From: Enterobacteriaceae bacterium RIT691
GTDB lineage: Bacteria; Pseudomonadota; Gammaproteobacteria; Enterobacterales; Enterobacteriaceae
Reading direction: 5' to 3'
Length of the DNA stretch: 64,000 nucleotides
Assembly: GCA_009668205.1 (NCBI GenBank)
Contig: WJYM01000002.1
Location: 248,001-312,000 of the forward strand
Position numbers and translations under genes: made by a program. The notes beneath the pieces are model-generated. The model was not told the origin of the DNA. It searched no databases and saw only the letters and a program-made list of their open reading frames with translations. Below are positions 41,078 to 51,257 of this stretch, one piece after another; position 1 is the first letter of the stretch; each line of letters opens with the position of its first letter.

Positions 41078-42472
41078 ATGCCTGACACTAAAAAAACGGG
41101 GCGTTCAAACAAGGCGATGACGTTCTTTGTCTGTTTTCTCGCGGCCCTGGCGGGATTACTTTTCGGCCTTGATATCGGTGTGATTGCGGGTGCCCTGCCC
41201 TTCATTACCCACGACTTCCAAATCGACTCACACACTCAGGAATGGGTCGTGAGCTCAATGATGTTCGGTGCTGCCATCGGTGCTGTCGGCAGCGGTTGGC
41301 TCTCCTATCGCCTTGGCCGTAAGAAAAGCCTGATGATTGGCGCGGTGCTGTTCGTGCTCGGTTCACTGTGTTCCGCCGCCGCCCCGAACGTAGAAGTGCT
41401 GTTAGTTTCCCGCGTCCTGCTTGGCCTGGCGGTCGGCGTGGCGTCTTACACCGCCCCACTGTACCTGTCCGAAATCGCGCCAGAGAAAATCCGTGGCAGC
41501 ATGATTTCCATGTATCAGCTCATGATCACCATCGGCATCCTGGGCGCATACCTTTCCGATACGGCTTTCAGCTATAGCGGCTCATGGCGCTGGATGCTCG
41601 GCGTTATCATCATCCCGGCAATCCTGCTGCTGATTGGCGTATTTTTCCTGCCGGACAGTCCGCGCTGGTATGCGGCTAAGCGCCGCTTTAACGATGCCGA
41701 GCGCGTGCTCCAGCGTCTGCGTGACACCAGCGCAGAAGCGAAAAAAGAGCTGGATGAGATCCGTGAAAGCCTGAAGGTAAAACAAAGCGGCTGGGCGCTG
41801 TTTAAAGAAAACAGCAACTTCCGTCGCGCGGTATTCCTGGGCGTCCTGCTGCAGGTGATGCAGCAGTTCACCGGCATGAACGTTATCATGTACTACGCAC
41901 CGAAAATTTTTGAGCTGGCGGGCTACACCAACACCACCGAACAGATGTGGGGGACCGTGATTGTCGGCCTGACTAACGTCCTTGCCACCTTTATTGCTAT
42001 CGGCCTGGTTGACCGCTGGGGTCGTAAGCCGACGCTGGTGCTCGGTTTCCTGGTAATGGCCGTCGGTATGGGCGTGCTGGGTACCATGATGCACAACGGC
42101 ATCCATTCACCAACGGCACAATATTTCGCCGTAGCCATGCTGCTGATGTTCATTGTCGGTTTCGCGATGAGCGCAGGTCCGCTGATTTGGGTATTGTGCT
42201 CTGAAATCCAGCCGCTGAAAGGCCGTGATTTTGGTATTACCTGTTCTACGGCAACCAACTGGATTGCCAACATGATTGTCGGCGCCACCTTCCTGACTAT
42301 GCTGAACTCGCTGGGCAACGCCAATACCTTCTGGGTATACGGCGGCCTGAACCTGTTCTTCATCGTCCTGACGCTGTGGCTGGTGCCGGAAACCAAACAT
42401 GTGTCTCTGGAACATATCGAACGTAACCTGATGAAAGGGCGTCCATTACGTGAGATTGGGGCGCACAATTAA
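41078..42472 (+). CDS. galP: Galactose:proton symporter GalP
   Basis: 464-aa major facilitator sugar porter with 12 helices. Family motifs: [18 protein letters not shown] in helix 1, [11 protein letters not shown] and [13 protein letters not shown] in the matching cytoplasmic loops, [25 protein letters not shown] (sugar-binding helix 7) and [12 protein letters not shown] at the end. The ATG at 41078 has GGAGGG before it. Controlled by adjacent gal and CRP sites; followed by tandem terminator/repeat modules. Confidence 0.97.
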   Translation: MPDTKKTGRSNKAMTFFVCFLAALAGLLFGLDIGVIAGALPFITHDFQIDSHTQEWVVSSMMFGAAIGAVGSGWLSYRLGRKKSLMIGAVLFVLGSLCSAAAPNVEVLLVSRVLLGLAVGVASYTAPLYLSEIAPEKIRGSMISMYQLMITIGILGAYLSDTAFSYSGSWRWMLGVIIIPAILLLIGVFFLPDSPRWYAAKRRFNDAERVLQRLRDTSAEAKKELDEIRESLKVKQSGWALFKENSNFRRAVFLGVLLQVMQQFTGMNVIMYYAPKIFELAGYTNTTEQMWGTVIVGLTNVLATFIAIGLVDRWGRKPTLVLGFLVMAVGMGVLGTMMHNGIHSPTAQYFAVAMLLMFIVGFAMSAGPLIWVLCSEIQPLKGRDFGITCSTATNWIANMIVGATFLTMLNSLGNANTFWVYGGLNLFFIVLTLWLVPETKHVSLEHIERNLMKGRPLREIGAHN

Positions 42473-42487
42473 TTCTGGTGCAGCCTG

Positions 42488-42550
42488 ATGCCCTCTCCCA
42501 CAGGGAGAGGGAGCAAACACTAAAAGCCTTCTCGTAAGAGAAGGGTTTGC
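42488..42550. repeat. Palindromic repeat plus hairpin after galP, copy 1
   Basis: GCCCTCTCCCACAGGGAGAGGG, then GAGCAAACACTAAAAG and the hairpin CCTTCTC / GAGAAGG. The same block is repeated about 90 nt downstream, a local tandem duplication. Confidence 0.75.
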
Positions 42551-42570
42551 AATTTACCTCGTGCGGCCTG

Positions 42571-42645
42571 ATGCCCTCACCCCGGCCCTCTCCCACAGGG
42601 AGAGGGAGCAAACACTAAAAGCCTTCTCTGCATGAGAAGGCTTTA
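42571..42645 (+). repeat. Palindromic repeat plus terminator after galP, copy 2
   Basis: ATGCCCTCACCCCGGCCCTC and the palindrome TCCCACAGGGA, then the shared GAGCAAACACTAAAAG and the stronger hairpin AAAGCCTTCTC / GAGAAGGCTTT, which can serve as the galP terminator. The shared middle shows that the copies arose by duplication. Confidence 0.75.
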
Positions 42646-42678
42646 CTGTTTACCTCCGCAGTTTTATTCTTCCCCGCT

Positions 42679-43179
42679 ATGAAAACCCCACGCCTCCCCA
42701 TCGCCGTTCAGCAAGCTGTCATGCGCAGCCTGCGGGAGAAACTCGCCCTGGCCAATCAGAAACTTGATCGGGATTACCCTGAGCCAAAGCTAAACTGGAC
42801 TCAGCGGGGAACCTCGGCGGGCACTGCCTGGCTGGAAAGCTATGAAATCCGCCTGAACCCGGTGCTGCTGCTGGAAAACCAACAGGCTTTTATCGACGAA
42901 GTCGTGCCGCATGAGCTGGCGCACCTGCTGGTCTGGAAACGCTTCGGTCGCGTTGCCCCGCACGGGAAAGAGTGGAAATGGATGATGGAGAGCGTGCTGG
43001 GTGTTCCCGCCCGGCGCACCCATCAGTTTGAACTCGACTCGGTTCGCAAAAATACCTACCCCTATCGCTGCAGCTGCCAACAGCATCAGCTCACCGTCCG
43101 GCGTCATAACAGAGTGATGCGCGGCGAGGCCGTTTATCGCTGCGTTCACTGTGGTCATCCGCTGGTTGCTGAAAAGTAA
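42679..43179 (+). CDS. sprT: SprT-like zinc protein
   Basis: 166 aa. N-terminal SprT domain with the metalloprotease-type zinc motif HELAH ([16 protein letters not shown], near residue 75) and a C-terminal zinc ribbon ([12 protein letters not shown] ... [10 protein letters not shown]). Related to the protease domain of eukaryotic Spartan; the bacterial role is unknown. Upstream of endA as in E. coli. Confidence 0.95.
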   Translation: MKTPRLPIAVQQAVMRSLREKLALANQKLDRDYPEPKLNWTQRGTSAGTAWLESYEIRLNPVLLLENQQAFIDEVVPHELAHLLVWKRFGRVAPHGKEWKWMMESVLGVPARRTHQFELDSVRKNTYPYRCSCQQHQLTVRRHNRVMRGEAVYRCVHCGHPLVAEK

Positions 43180-43273
43180 CCACTGGAAATAACTGGAAGT
43201 TTCCTGATCTGACTGATTGCATCTGACAACAGCTTTCGCTACGTTGCGGGCTCGTTTTGACACGGAGTTCGTG

Positions 43274-44008
43274 ATGTCCCGTAAATCAGTTCTTGCGCTG
43301 GCTTTCTTCGCCACCGCCCTTTCAGGCCAAGCTATGGCCGATGGAATTAACAGTTTTGCTCAGGCGAAAGCCGCTGGCGTGAAGGTCAATGCCGATGTGC
43401 CTGGCGATTTCTACTGCGGTTGTAAGATCAGCTGGCAGGGGAAAAAAGGCGTTATCGATTTGGAATCTTGCGGCTATAAAGTGCGTAAAAACGAAACCCG
43501 CGCCAGCCGCGTTGAATGGGAGCACGTAGTCCCTGCGTGGCAGTTTGGTCATCAGCGCCAGTGCTGGCAGGACGGTGGGCGTAAAAACTGTGTAAAAGAT
43601 CCGGTGTATCGCCAAATGGAAAGCGACATGCACAACCTGCAACCGGCAGTGGGTGAAGTCAATGGCGACCGTAACAACTTCATGTACAGCCAGTGGAACG
43701 GCGGTGAAGGTCAATATGGTCAGTGTGCGATGAAGGTCGATTTCAAAGATAAAATCGCCGAGCCCCCGGAACGCGCCCGCGGTTCTATCGCCCGTACCTA
43801 TTTCTATATGCGCGACCAGTACAAACTGACGCTCTCACGCCAGCAAACCCAGCTTTTTACGGCATGGGATAAACAGTATCCCGTCACCGAATGGGAGTGT
43901 AAACGTGACAATCGCATTGCGGAAATTCAGGGGAACCACAACCCTTACGTCCAGCAGGCTTGCCAGGCGCAAAAGAGCTACCCTACACTAGCGTCAAATG
44001 TTAACTGA
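43274..44008 (+). CDS. endA: Endonuclease I, periplasmic
   Basis: 244 aa with a signal peptide ([18 protein letters not shown], cut near AMA-DGI). Double-strand DNA endonuclease of the beta-beta-alpha-metal class, with [16 protein letters not shown] holding the catalytic His and [13 protein letters not shown] the metal site. Several Cys suggest disulfides ([21 protein letters not shown]). The ATG at 43274 has GGAG six nt before it; an upstream in-frame start is not supported. Tail is a few residues longer than in E. coli. Confidence 0.95.
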   Translation: MSRKSVLALAFFATALSGQAMADGINSFAQAKAAGVKVNADVPGDFYCGCKISWQGKKGVIDLESCGYKVRKNETRASRVEWEHVVPAWQFGHQRQCWQDGGRKNCVKDPVYRQMESDMHNLQPAVGEVNGDRNNFMYSQWNGGEGQYGQCAMKVDFKDKIAEPPERARGSIARTYFYMRDQYKLTLSRQQTQLFTAWDKQYPVTEWECKRDNRIAEIQGNHNPYVQQACQAQKSYPTLASNVN

Positions 44009-44028
44009 TATCCGGAAATCCTGAGACT

Positions 44029-44760
44029 ATGCGCATTCCCCGCATCTATCACCCTGAACCGGTCACCGCAGGCAGCCAGATTGCCCTGTGCGATGACGCG
44101 GCCAATCACGTAGGCCGTGTGCTGCGCATGGGCGCAGGCCAGGCCATTGAGCTTTTTGACGGCAGTAATCAGGTATTTGCAGCCGAAATTATCCAGACGG
44201 ATAAAAAGAGCGTGCGGGTGAATGTGCTCAGCGCCAGCACTGACGATCGCGAATCCCCGCTGCACATTCATCTCGGTCAGGTGATGTCGCGCGGTGAAAA
44301 GATGGAATTTACTATCCAGAAATCGATCGAACTGGGTGTAAGCCTCATTACGCCACTTTTTTCCGAGCGCTGTGGCGTTAAACTGGATGCTGAACGTCTG
44401 AATAAGAAGCTCCAGCAGTGGCAGAAAATTGCGATTGCCGCCTGTGAACAATCCGGGCGCAACGTGGTACCGGAGATCCGCCCGGCGATGGATCTGGAAC
44501 AATGGTGTGCGGAAGAAGAAAGCGGGCTGAAACTCAACCTGCATCCTCGCGCCAGCGCCAGTATTAATACGCTGCCTCTGCCGGTTGAACGCGTACGTCT
44601 GCTGATTGGCCCGGAAGGCGGTCTGTCCGCCGATGAAATTGCCATGACGGCACGCTATGCCTTTACCGACATTCTGTTGGGGCCTCGAGTTCTACGTACT
44701 GAGACCACTGCGCTCACCGCCATTACTGCACTGCAGGTGCGTTTCGGCGATCTGGGCTAA
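44029..44760 (+). CDS. rsmE: RsmE, 16S rRNA m3U1498 methyltransferase
   Basis: 243 aa, same length as E. coli. N-terminal PUA-like domain and a C-terminal SPOUT methyltransferase whose knot is formed by [14 protein letters not shown] and [16 protein letters not shown]. 20 nt after endA and 24 nt before gshB. Confidence 0.96.
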   Translation: MRIPRIYHPEPVTAGSQIALCDDAANHVGRVLRMGAGQAIELFDGSNQVFAAEIIQTDKKSVRVNVLSASTDDRESPLHIHLGQVMSRGEKMEFTIQKSIELGVSLITPLFSERCGVKLDAERLNKKLQQWQKIAIAACEQSGRNVVPEIRPAMDLEQWCAEEESGLKLNLHPRASASINTLPLPVERVRLLIGPEGGLSADEIAMTARYAFTDILLGPRVLRTETTALTAITALQVRFGDLG

Positions 44761-44784
44761 TACTCGCGTTACAGGAGAAGAGTA

Positions 44785-45732
44785 ATGATCAAGCTCGGCA
44801 TCGTGATGGACCCCATCGCGAAGATCAACATCAAGAAAGATTCCAGCTTCGCTATGCTGCTGGAAGCGCAGCGTCGTGGTTACGAACTCCACTATATGGA
44901 GATGAACGATCTTTATCTGATCAATGGTGAAGCTCGCGCGCAAACGCGTCTGCTCAGCGTTGAGCAGAACTACGATGGCTGGTACAGCTTCAATGGCGAG
45001 CAGGATATTGCGCTGGCCGATCTCGACGTTGTGCTGATGCGTAAAGATCCTCCCTTCGATACCGAATTCATCTACGCGACCTATATCCTCGAGCGCGCAG
45101 AAGAAAAAGGCACCCTTATCGTCAACAAACCGCAGAGCCTGCGCGACTGTAACGAAAAGCTGTTCACCGCCTGGTTCTCTGACCTGACCCCGGAAACGCT
45201 GGTCACCCGCAACAAAGCCCAGCTGAAAGCCTTCTGGCAGCAGCACGGTGACATCATTATGAAACCGCTGGACGGCATGGGCGGCGCATCGATTTTCCGC
45301 GTGAAGCAGGATGACCCAAACATCGGCGTTATCGCCGAAACCCTGACCGAACTCGGCACCCGTTACTGCATGGCGCAGAATTATCTGCCCGCCATTAAAG
45401 ACGGTGACAAACGCGTGCTGGTCGTCGATGGCGAACCGGTTCCCTACTGCCTGGCGCGTATTCCGCAGGGCGGCGAAACCCGTGGCAACCTGGCCGCCGG
45501 TGGCCGTGGCGAGCCGCGTCCACTGTCAGAAAGCGACTGGGAAATTGCCCGTAAAGTTGCGCCGACGCTGAAAGAAAAAGGCCTGATTTTCGTTGGCCTC
45601 GACATCATCGGCGATCGCCTGACAGAAATTAACGTCACCAGCCCGACCTGCATCCGCGAAATCGAAGCCGAATTCCCTGTCTCCATCACCGGTATGCTGA
45701 TGGACGCGATTGAAAAACGTCTGGGTAAATAA
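44785..45732 (+). CDS. gshB: Glutathione synthetase
   Basis: 315-aa ATP-grasp ligase that joins gamma-glutamylcysteine and glycine. Start MIKLGIVMDPIAKINIKKDS; ATP loop IMKPLDGMGGASIFRV near residue 155; metal residues in DIIGDRLTEINVTSP. SD AGGAGAAG. Followed by a terminator. Confidence 0.98.
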   Translation: MIKLGIVMDPIAKINIKKDSSFAMLLEAQRRGYELHYMEMNDLYLINGEARAQTRLLSVEQNYDGWYSFNGEQDIALADLDVVLMRKDPPFDTEFIYATYILERAEEKGTLIVNKPQSLRDCNEKLFTAWFSDLTPETLVTRNKAQLKAFWQQHGDIIMKPLDGMGGASIFRVKQDDPNIGVIAETLTELGTRYCMAQNYLPAIKDGDKRVLVVDGEPVPYCLARIPQGGETRGNLAAGGRGEPRPLSESDWEIARKVAPTLKEKGLIFVGLDIIGDRLTEINVTSPTCIREIEAEFPVSITGMLMDAIEKRLGK

Positions 45733-45741
45733 TCCTTCTCA

Positions 45742-45766
45742 GGGCGGGAGCATTCCCGCCTTCTCT
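45742..45766 (+). terminator. Hairpin after gshB
   Basis: GGCGGGA / TCCCGCC with loop GCAT, followed by TTCTCT. A moderate terminator. Confidence 0.65.
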
Positions 45767-45835
45767 CGACAGCGCCTCACTTTCCCAGCATACTGACCGT
45801 TGTTGCTTTTTATACCAGGAACAGAACCTCTGACA

Positions 45836-46399
45836 ATGAATTTACAGCACCACTTTCTTATTGCCATGCCTGCTCTCCAGGACCCGATGTTTCGCCGTAC
45901 GGTCATCTACATCTGTGAATACAACGATGATGGCGCGATGGGGATCATCATCAATAAACCGATGGAAAATCTGAAGGTTGAAGGGATTCTGGACAAACTG
46001 AAAATCACAACCGAAGATCGCGATCCTGAGATCCGTCTGGATAAACCGGTGATGCTGGGTGGCCCGCTGGCAGAAGACCGCGGCTTTATCCTGCATACCC
46101 CGCCGTCGTCATTTTCTTCCAGCATTCGTATCTCCGACAACACGGTGATCACCACGTCTCGTGACGTACTCGAAACGCTCGGTACCGCCGAACAGCCCGC
46201 AGAGGTGCTGGTCGCGCTTGGCTATTCGTCATGGGAAAAAGGCCAGCTGGAGCAAGAAATTCTGGATAATGCCTGGCTTACGGCACCCGCGGATATGAAC
46301 ATTTTGTTCAAAACACCGATTGCCGATCGTTGGCGTGATGCCGCCCGTCTGATTGGTATCGACATTCAGACCATGCCAGCTGTGGCGGGACACGCATAA
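45836..46399 (+). CDS. yqgE: YqgE, UPF0301 family protein
   Basis: 187 aa, length as E. coli. UPF0301 domain, with [18 protein letters not shown] at the start and [17 protein letters not shown]. Function not known; almost always beside ruvX. The ATG at 45836 replaces a longer frame without SD. Its stop overlaps the next start (TAATG). Confidence 0.95.
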   Translation: MNLQHHFLIAMPALQDPMFRRTVIYICEYNDDGAMGIIINKPMENLKVEGILDKLKITTEDRDPEIRLDKPVMLGGPLAEDRGFILHTPPSSFSSSIRISDNTVITTSRDVLETLGTAEQPAEVLVALGYSSWEKGQLEQEILDNAWLTAPADMNILFKTPIADRWRDAARLIGIDIQTMPAVAGHA

Positions 46400-46815
46400 T
46401 GAGTGGGACATTACTGGGCTTTGATTTTGGTACCCGCAGTATTGGTGTCGCCGTTGGTCAGCGAATCACCGGCACTGCACGTCCGCTTGGCGCACTTAAA
46501 GCACAGGACGGCACCCCTGACTGGAATGCTGTCGAAAAACTGCTTAAAGAGTGGCAGCCCGAAGCCGTCATCGTCGGCCTGCCGCTGAACATGGACGGGA
46601 CAGAACAACCCCTCACCGTACGCGCACGCAAGTTTGCCAATAAAATTCATGGCCGGTTTGGTGTGCAGGTTATCCTGCACGACGAACGCCTGAGCACCGT
46701 AGAAGCAAAAGCAGGTTTGTTCGAACATGGCGGCTATCGCGCACTGAACAAAGGAAAGGTCGACTCAGCCTCTGCCGTCATCATTCTTGAGAGCTTTTTC
46801 GAGCAGGGATTGTGA
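46399..46815 (+). CDS. ruvX: YqgF/RuvX, RNase H-like resolvase-family nuclease
   Basis: 138 aa with an RNase H fold like RuvC: Asp in [16 protein letters not shown], Glu near [11 protein letters not shown] and Asp in [14 protein letters not shown]. Essential in E. coli. The family has been linked to 16S rRNA 5' processing and to Holliday junction resolution. One-nt overlap with yqgE. Confidence 0.95.
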   Translation: MSGTLLGFDFGTRSIGVAVGQRITGTARPLGALKAQDGTPDWNAVEKLLKEWQPEAVIVGLPLNMDGTEQPLTVRARKFANKIHGRFGVQVILHDERLSTVEAKAGLFEHGGYRALNKGKVDSASAVIILESFFEQGL

Positions 46816-46820
46816 AGAAA

Positions 46821-46840
46821 CCCTCTCCGCACGGAGAGGG
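46821..46840. repeat. Short palindrome between ruvX and the CsgD-like gene
   Basis: CCCTCTCCG / CGGAGAGGG, perfect 9-bp stem with a 2-nt loop, between convergent genes. Its core resembles the CCCTCTCCC repeat family; there is no T-run. Confidence 0.6.
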
Positions 46841-46852
46841 CTTCAGGCACAA

Positions 46853-47506
46853 TCAGTGACGCAGATTTTCGTTGGCCCAGCTCACCGCCTGTGTTCTGTT
46901 TTTGACGCTTAATTTGCGGAAAACATTATACAGATGGGTGCGAACCGTATTCTCACTAATAAACAACGCTCGCGCGATATCCATATTGGTTGCGCCACAG
47001 CGCAATTCATTGAGGATCTCACACTCACGCTCGGTCAATGGGATATTATCAGTCTCACTGGATGTGTGTTCCGCTGCATACATTGCAGGGTGCATCACGC
47101 TCAATTCAGCCGTCTGTTCACCGTTCAACACGGCCTTAACGCCCTCAATTAAGCGCGATTCATCATCGTCATGGCGAAATACACCGTACAGCGCTGGCCA
47201 TTTGGCCATTTCGTAGAGCTCATACTTTTGTGCGCTATTGATAATAAGCAGACGTGGATTATCCATCTGCGATTGAATAATATCTCGCCAAATTCCGTTC
47301 AGTTTTTTATTCGACACCGCAATATCAAACAGCACCACCGCCCCGCGTGACAGACGCTGAGTCAGGGGTTTGTTGATACTGTGAACATCAACAAAAACAG
47401 ACAGAAGATCAGACAGATAATTCGCAAAAGCACTCGCCTGCACGGAAGGATGAGTGATGAGAAGAAGCTGTCGTGATTTGCCTGCACACTCTGATACATC
47501 AAGCAT
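46853..47506 (-). CDS. CsgD-like LuxR-type transcriptional regulator
   Basis: 217 aa. The C-terminal LuxR/FixJ helix-turn-helix (about 153-213) reads LTERECEILNELRCGATN then ISENTVRTHLYNVFRKL and ends KNRTQAVSWANENLRH, which is very close to E. coli CsgD (LFISENTVKTHLYNLFKK, KNRTQAVSWANDNLRR). The N-terminal receiver-like half is diverged (RQLLLITHPSVQASAF), as in CsgD without a phosphorylation site I can identify. No csg operon genes are nearby. SD AAGGAGA is strong. It could be the species' csgD moved away from curli genes, or a paralogue for another matrix or fimbrial system. Confidence 0.82.
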   Translation of the reverse strand: MLDVSECAGKSRQLLLITHPSVQASAFANYLSDLLSVFVDVHSINKPLTQRLSRGAVVLFDIAVSNKKLNGIWRDIIQSQMDNPRLLIINSAQKYELYEMAKWPALYGVFRHDDDESRLIEGVKAVLNGEQTAELSVMHPAMYAAEHTSSETDNIPLTERECEILNELRCGATNMDIARALFISENTVRTHLYNVFRKLSVKNRTQAVSWANENLRH

Positions 47507-48084
47507 TTAAAAACTCTCCTTAGCTGGAATTCACCTTCATGGTGATTAAATGGGTCAAATAGACACAAGCAACGTGATTAATATTTAAAAATGTAACTAA
47601 CAAATTAAAACATTATTTCATGAGAAAAATCCTATTCCTCACAAACAGAATAGAACGAATGCCTGATAAGTGTCAAAAGATTATCAGCCTTTTTTTGAAG
47701 CCTATTGCGATATAATGTCATGCATGACGCGGGTTTGCCTCACACATATCTTGCGGAGGTCACTTTCACATCATAATTAATGCCTGGCCCTTTTGAAGGG
47801 AGAATCGACAATTTGTATTAGCCGTGCTTAATATCAACATATATATAACATTAGCCTTAATGATACGTAAATTTCATCAACATGTTATTTTAATTTTCTT
47901 ACATTTCTAAAAATAAAGATGAATATTTCCATGATTCGTTGAATATCGACATCCAGGATGTGACAAACATCACACTGAAAATTTCCACTTCGCACTCTTT
48001 ATTTCGTTGCTATTAAACCGTCACCGGCGACAGCGATATTCGTAGATCTAATACACTACCGGGATACGCGTTTATGCCTTGGCC
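47507..48084. promoter_or_regulatory. AT-rich 578-nt control region upstream of the CsgD-like gene
   Basis: The base composition drops sharply compared with both flanks. It holds a perfect CRP site (47959-47974), many A/T tracts that suit H-NS or IHF, and a six-codon frame (MKVNSS) whose stop overlaps the SD of the regulator. The yggR 3' end lies on the other side, so the whole gap probably serves this one gene. Confidence 0.55.
47959..47974. promoter_or_regulatory. Perfect CRP site in the CsgD-like upstream region
   Basis: TGTGACAAACATCACA fits TGTGA-N6-TCACA exactly. It is about 450 nt upstream of the regulator's start, so its effect depends on where transcription begins. Confidence 0.65.
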
Positions 48085-49065
48085 TTAAAGCTGGCCTGCC
48101 GCCTGACGCTGTTGGAAACTTTGCGCAAACGTCAGCATTCCGCTCTGCATCCCGGTTTGCATTACGCCGGGCAACTGGTGCGTTTTCCCCTCACGAATCA
48201 GACTCCCCACCGCAGGGGTGTTGATCAGCAATTCGTACAGCGCCACTCGCCCGCCCGCTCTGTCAGGTATTAAGCGCTGAGCCAACACGGCGCACAAGCT
48301 TCCTGCCAGTTGGCTACGTACTTGATCTTTCTCCCCTGCCGGAAAGACATCCACCAGCCGTTCGACAGCCTGAGCCGCGCCGCGGGTATGCAGCGTACTT
48401 AGCACCAGATGGCCCGTTTCTGCCGCCGTTAAGGCCAGACGAATCGTTTCACTGTCCCTTAATTCACCGAGGAGGATGACATCCGGATCCTGACGCAGCG
48501 CCACACGGAGCGCCGAGGCAAAAGAGTCACAGTGCGCCCCCACTTCTCGCTGATGAATAAGACAGCGCTCGCTACGATGAACAAATTCCACGGGATCCTC
48601 CAGAGTGAGGATATGACCGTCGCGCGTGGTGTTCAGGCTATCGACCATTGCCGCCAGGGTGGTCGATTTTCCACTGCCCGTCGCACCGGTGACCAGTATC
48701 AGCCCACTCTCCTCATTCAGTAACTCCGTCAGCGCAGGCGGCGTGCCCAATTCGGCCAGCCGGGGACAGGCTTCTGGGAGTAGGCGCAGTACCAACGAAA
48801 TGCCCTCCATGTGACGAAAGGCGCTGGCGCGCAGACGCCGCCCGGCACCGACCTGAACGGCAAAGTCGCATTGATTGTCCTTTTGCCATTGTCGCAGTGC
48901 GGTATCATTCAACCAGCCCTGTAGCAATGATTGTGGCTCTGCCACCGTGAACGGTGCAGATTCCAGTTTACCCTGACGCCGCCAGCGAACCTCTCCGCCG
49001 TCGCGCAGGTGTAGATCCGAGACGTTATGCTTTACACTAAGGGCCACAATTTCCTGCATATCCAT
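48085..49065 (-). CDS. yggR: YggR, PilT-like ATPase
   Basis: 326 aa, same as E. coli YggR. Type II/IV secretion ATPase of the PilT class: Walker A GATGSGKSTTLAAM near residue 125, Asp box LEDPVEF, Walker B DPDVILLGELRDSE and the His box ETGHLVLSTLHTRGA. Retracts type IV pili in other species, but no pilus genes lie next to it. The start at 49065 has AAGGAT before it. Divergent from yggS, with only 15 nt between starts. Confidence 0.93.
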   Translation of the reverse strand: MDMQEIVALSVKHNVSDLHLRDGGEVRWRRQGKLESAPFTVAEPQSLLQGWLNDTALRQWQKDNQCDFAVQVGAGRRLRASAFRHMEGISLVLRLLPEACPRLAELGTPPALTELLNEESGLILVTGATGSGKSTTLAAMVDSLNTTRDGHILTLEDPVEFVHRSERCLIHQREVGAHCDSFASALRVALRQDPDVILLGELRDSETIRLALTAAETGHLVLSTLHTRGAAQAVERLVDVFPAGEKDQVRSQLAGSLCAVLAQRLIPDRAGGRVALYELLINTPAVGSLIREGKTHQLPGVMQTGMQSGMLTFAQSFQQRQAAGQL

Positions 49066-49080
49066 ACCAGCATCCTTAAC

Positions 49081-49785
49081 ATGAACGACATTGCGCATAA
49101 CCTGGCACAGGTCAGGGAGAAAATCTCAGCGGCCACCGCCCTTTGCGGCCGTGCTCCAGAAGAAGTTACGTTGCTTGCAGTGAGTAAAACCAAACCTGCG
49201 AGCGCCATCGAAGATGCCATTGCGGCAGGCCAACGCGCATTCGGCGAAAATTACGCTCAGGAAGGCGTGGATAAGATTCGTCATTTTCAGGAAGCCGGTC
49301 AGGCCTCTCTGCAGTGGCACTTTATTGGCCCGCTGCAGTCGAACAAAAGCCGCCTGGTGGCCGAGCATTTTGACTGGTGTCATACCGTCGATCGCCTGAA
49401 GATTGCCAGCCGCCTTAGCGAGCAGCGTCCCGAGCATCTGCCACCGCTGAACGTGCTTATTCAGGTCAATATCAGCGATGAGTTGAGCAAATCCGGCATT
49501 TCACCGGAAGAGATCGATACGCTGGCAGCCGAAGTAGCGGCTCTCCCAGGCTTGCGCCTGCGCGGGCTGATGGCTATCCCGGCGCCTGAGTCAGAATATG
49601 TAAGGCAGTTTGCGGTAGCCCAACAAATGGCGGTAGCATTCGCCCGTCTTAAAACGCGCTATCCCGGTGTCGATACCTTATCACTGGGCATGTCAGACGA
49701 TATGGATGCCGCCATCGCGGCGGGTAGCACAATGGTGCGCATCGGTACCGCCATTTTTGGCGCGCGCGATTACACAAAACAATAA
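49081..49785 (+). CDS. yggS: YggS, PLP homeostasis protein
   Basis: 234-aa PLP-binding barrel protein of the COG0325 family, with the PLP lysine at residue 36 (LAVSKTKPAS). It binds PLP without known catalytic activity and affects B6 and amino-acid pools. Start at 49081 (MNDIAHNLAQVR) as in E. coli. Heads the run yggS-yggT-yggU-rdgB-hemW. Confidence 0.96.
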   Translation: MNDIAHNLAQVREKISAATALCGRAPEEVTLLAVSKTKPASAIEDAIAAGQRAFGENYAQEGVDKIRHFQEAGQASLQWHFIGPLQSNKSRLVAEHFDWCHTVDRLKIASRLSEQRPEHLPPLNVLIQVNISDELSKSGISPEEIDTLAAEVAALPGLRLRGLMAIPAPESEYVRQFAVAQQMAVAFARLKTRYPGVDTLSLGMSDDMDAAIAAGSTMVRIGTAIFGARDYTKQ

Positions 49786-49807
49786 ATAAGGAAAACTGAG
49801 GGACGCC

Positions 49808-50374
49808 ATGAAGACGTTGACTTTCCTGCTTTCGACAGTGATTGAACTCTACACCATGATCGTGCTGCTGCGCGTCTGGATGCAGTGGGCTCGTTGTGAT
49901 TTTTACAACCCATTCTCGCAGTTTGTGGTCAAAGCCACCCAGCCGATTGTCGGCCCGCTGCGCCGTGTTATCCCGGCGATGGGGCCGATTGACAGCGCCT
50001 CACTGCTGGTTGCCCTGGTACTGTGCGTCCTGAAAGCGATAGTGCTGTTCATGGTCATTACTTTCGAGCCGATTATCTGGATCTCCGCGGTGCTTATCCT
50101 GCTGAAAACCATCGGCCTGCTGATTTTCTGGGTACTGATGCTGATGGCAATCATGAGCTGGGTCAGCCGTGGCCGCAGCCCGGTCGAGTTCGTGCTGATG
50201 CAGCTTGCGGATCCACTGCTTCGCCCAATCCGTAAAATGCTGCCTTCTATGGGCGGGATCGATTTCTCGCCGATGATCCTCGTACTGCTGCTGTATGTCA
50301 TTAATATGGGCATCACCGAGCTGCTGCAGGCCACCGGAAACATGCTGCTGCCGGGGCTGTGGATGGCGCTATGA
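49808..50374 (+). CDS. yggT: YggT, inner membrane protein
   Basis: 188 aa in two homologous halves, each with the YggT-family pattern of hydrophobic helices and a P-rich loop ([19 protein letters not shown] and [18 protein letters not shown]). Function unknown; homologues affect osmotic tolerance and cell division in other bacteria. Stop overlaps the yggU start (ATGA). Confidence 0.95.
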   Translation: MKTLTFLLSTVIELYTMIVLLRVWMQWARCDFYNPFSQFVVKATQPIVGPLRRVIPAMGPIDSASLLVALVLCVLKAIVLFMVITFEPIIWISAVLILLKTIGLLIFWVLMLMAIMSWVSRGRSPVEFVLMQLADPLLRPIRKMLPSMGGIDFSPMILVLLLYVINMGITELLQATGNMLLPGLWMAL

Positions 50375-50682
50375 GCGCGGTCGAACGCTGCGACGACGGG
50401 CTGGTTTTACGGCTGTACATTCAGCCGAAAGCCAGCCGGGACAGCATTGTCGGGCTGCATGGCGACGAACTGAAAGTCGCCATTACCGCCCCACCCGTTG
50501 ATGGTCAGGCCAACGCCCATCTGGTTAAATTTCTCGCCAAGCAGTTCCGGGTGGCAAAAAGCCAGGTGATCATTGAGAAAGGCGAGCTGGGCCGCCACAA
50601 GCAGGTTAGAATCCTTCATCCGCAACAAATTCCTTCGGGCGTTGAACCGCCTTCAACCCAGGATACCCCATGCAAAAAGTAG
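50371..50682 (+). CDS. yggU: YggU, UPF0235 family protein
   Basis: 103 aa (E. coli 96). DUF167/UPF0235 domain with [17 protein letters not shown] and [16 protein letters not shown]. The last 10 or so residues differ from E. coli, and the gene overlaps the rdgB start by 13 nt. Function unknown. ATGA overlap with yggT. Confidence 0.93.
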   Translation: MSAVERCDDGLVLRLYIQPKASRDSIVGLHGDELKVAITAPPVDGQANAHLVKFLAKQFRVAKSQVIIEKGELGRHKQVRILHPQQIPSGVEPPSTQDTPCKK

Positions 50683-51257
50683 TTTTGGCTACCGGTAACG
50701 CCGGTAAGGTGCGCGAGCTGGCCTCGCTGCTGAACGATTTTGGTTTAGATGTCGTTGCTCAGACGGAACTCAATGTTGAGTCGGTCGAAGAAACCGGGCT
50801 GACGTTCATCGAAAACGCGATCCTCAAAGCACGCCACGCCGCGAAAGTGACCGGTCTGCCAGCCATTGCCGATGATTCAGGTCTGGCGGTAGATATTCTG
50901 GGCGGCGCACCCGGGATTTATTCTGCTCGTTACGCAGGCGAGGACGCCAGTGACCAGCAGAATCTGGAAAAATTATTGCTGGCGCTGAAGGACGTTCCTG
51001 ACAATCAGCGTCAGGCACAGTTCCACTGCGTGCTGGTCTATATGCGTCATGCTGAAGACCCAACGCCACTCGTTTGCCACGGCAGCTGGCCGGGCGTTAT
51101 CACCCGTGAAGCGGCGGGCAACGGCGGCTTTGGCTATGACCCTATCTTCTTTGTCCCTGACGCCGGTAAAACCGCCGCTGAACTGACTCGCGAAGAAAAA
51201 ATTGCCGTGTCCCACCGTGGACAGGCGCTGAAACTGTTACTGGAAGCCCTGCGTTAA
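50670..51257 (+). CDS. rdgB: RdgB, dITP/XTP pyrophosphatase
   Basis: 195-aa house-cleaning enzyme that hydrolyses dITP, ITP and XTP to keep deaminated purines out of DNA. N-terminal substrate loop [12 protein letters not shown] at residues 4-15; catalytic segment [13 protein letters not shown] and the C-terminal SHRGQAL. Stop overlaps the hemW start (TAATG). Confidence 0.97.
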   Translation: MQKVVLATGNAGKVRELASLLNDFGLDVVAQTELNVESVEETGLTFIENAILKARHAAKVTGLPAIADDSGLAVDILGGAPGIYSARYAGEDASDQQNLEKLLLALKDVPDNQRQAQFHCVLVYMRHAEDPTPLVCHGSWPGVITREAAGNGGFGYDPIFFVPDAGKTAAELTREEKIAVSHRGQALKLLLEALR

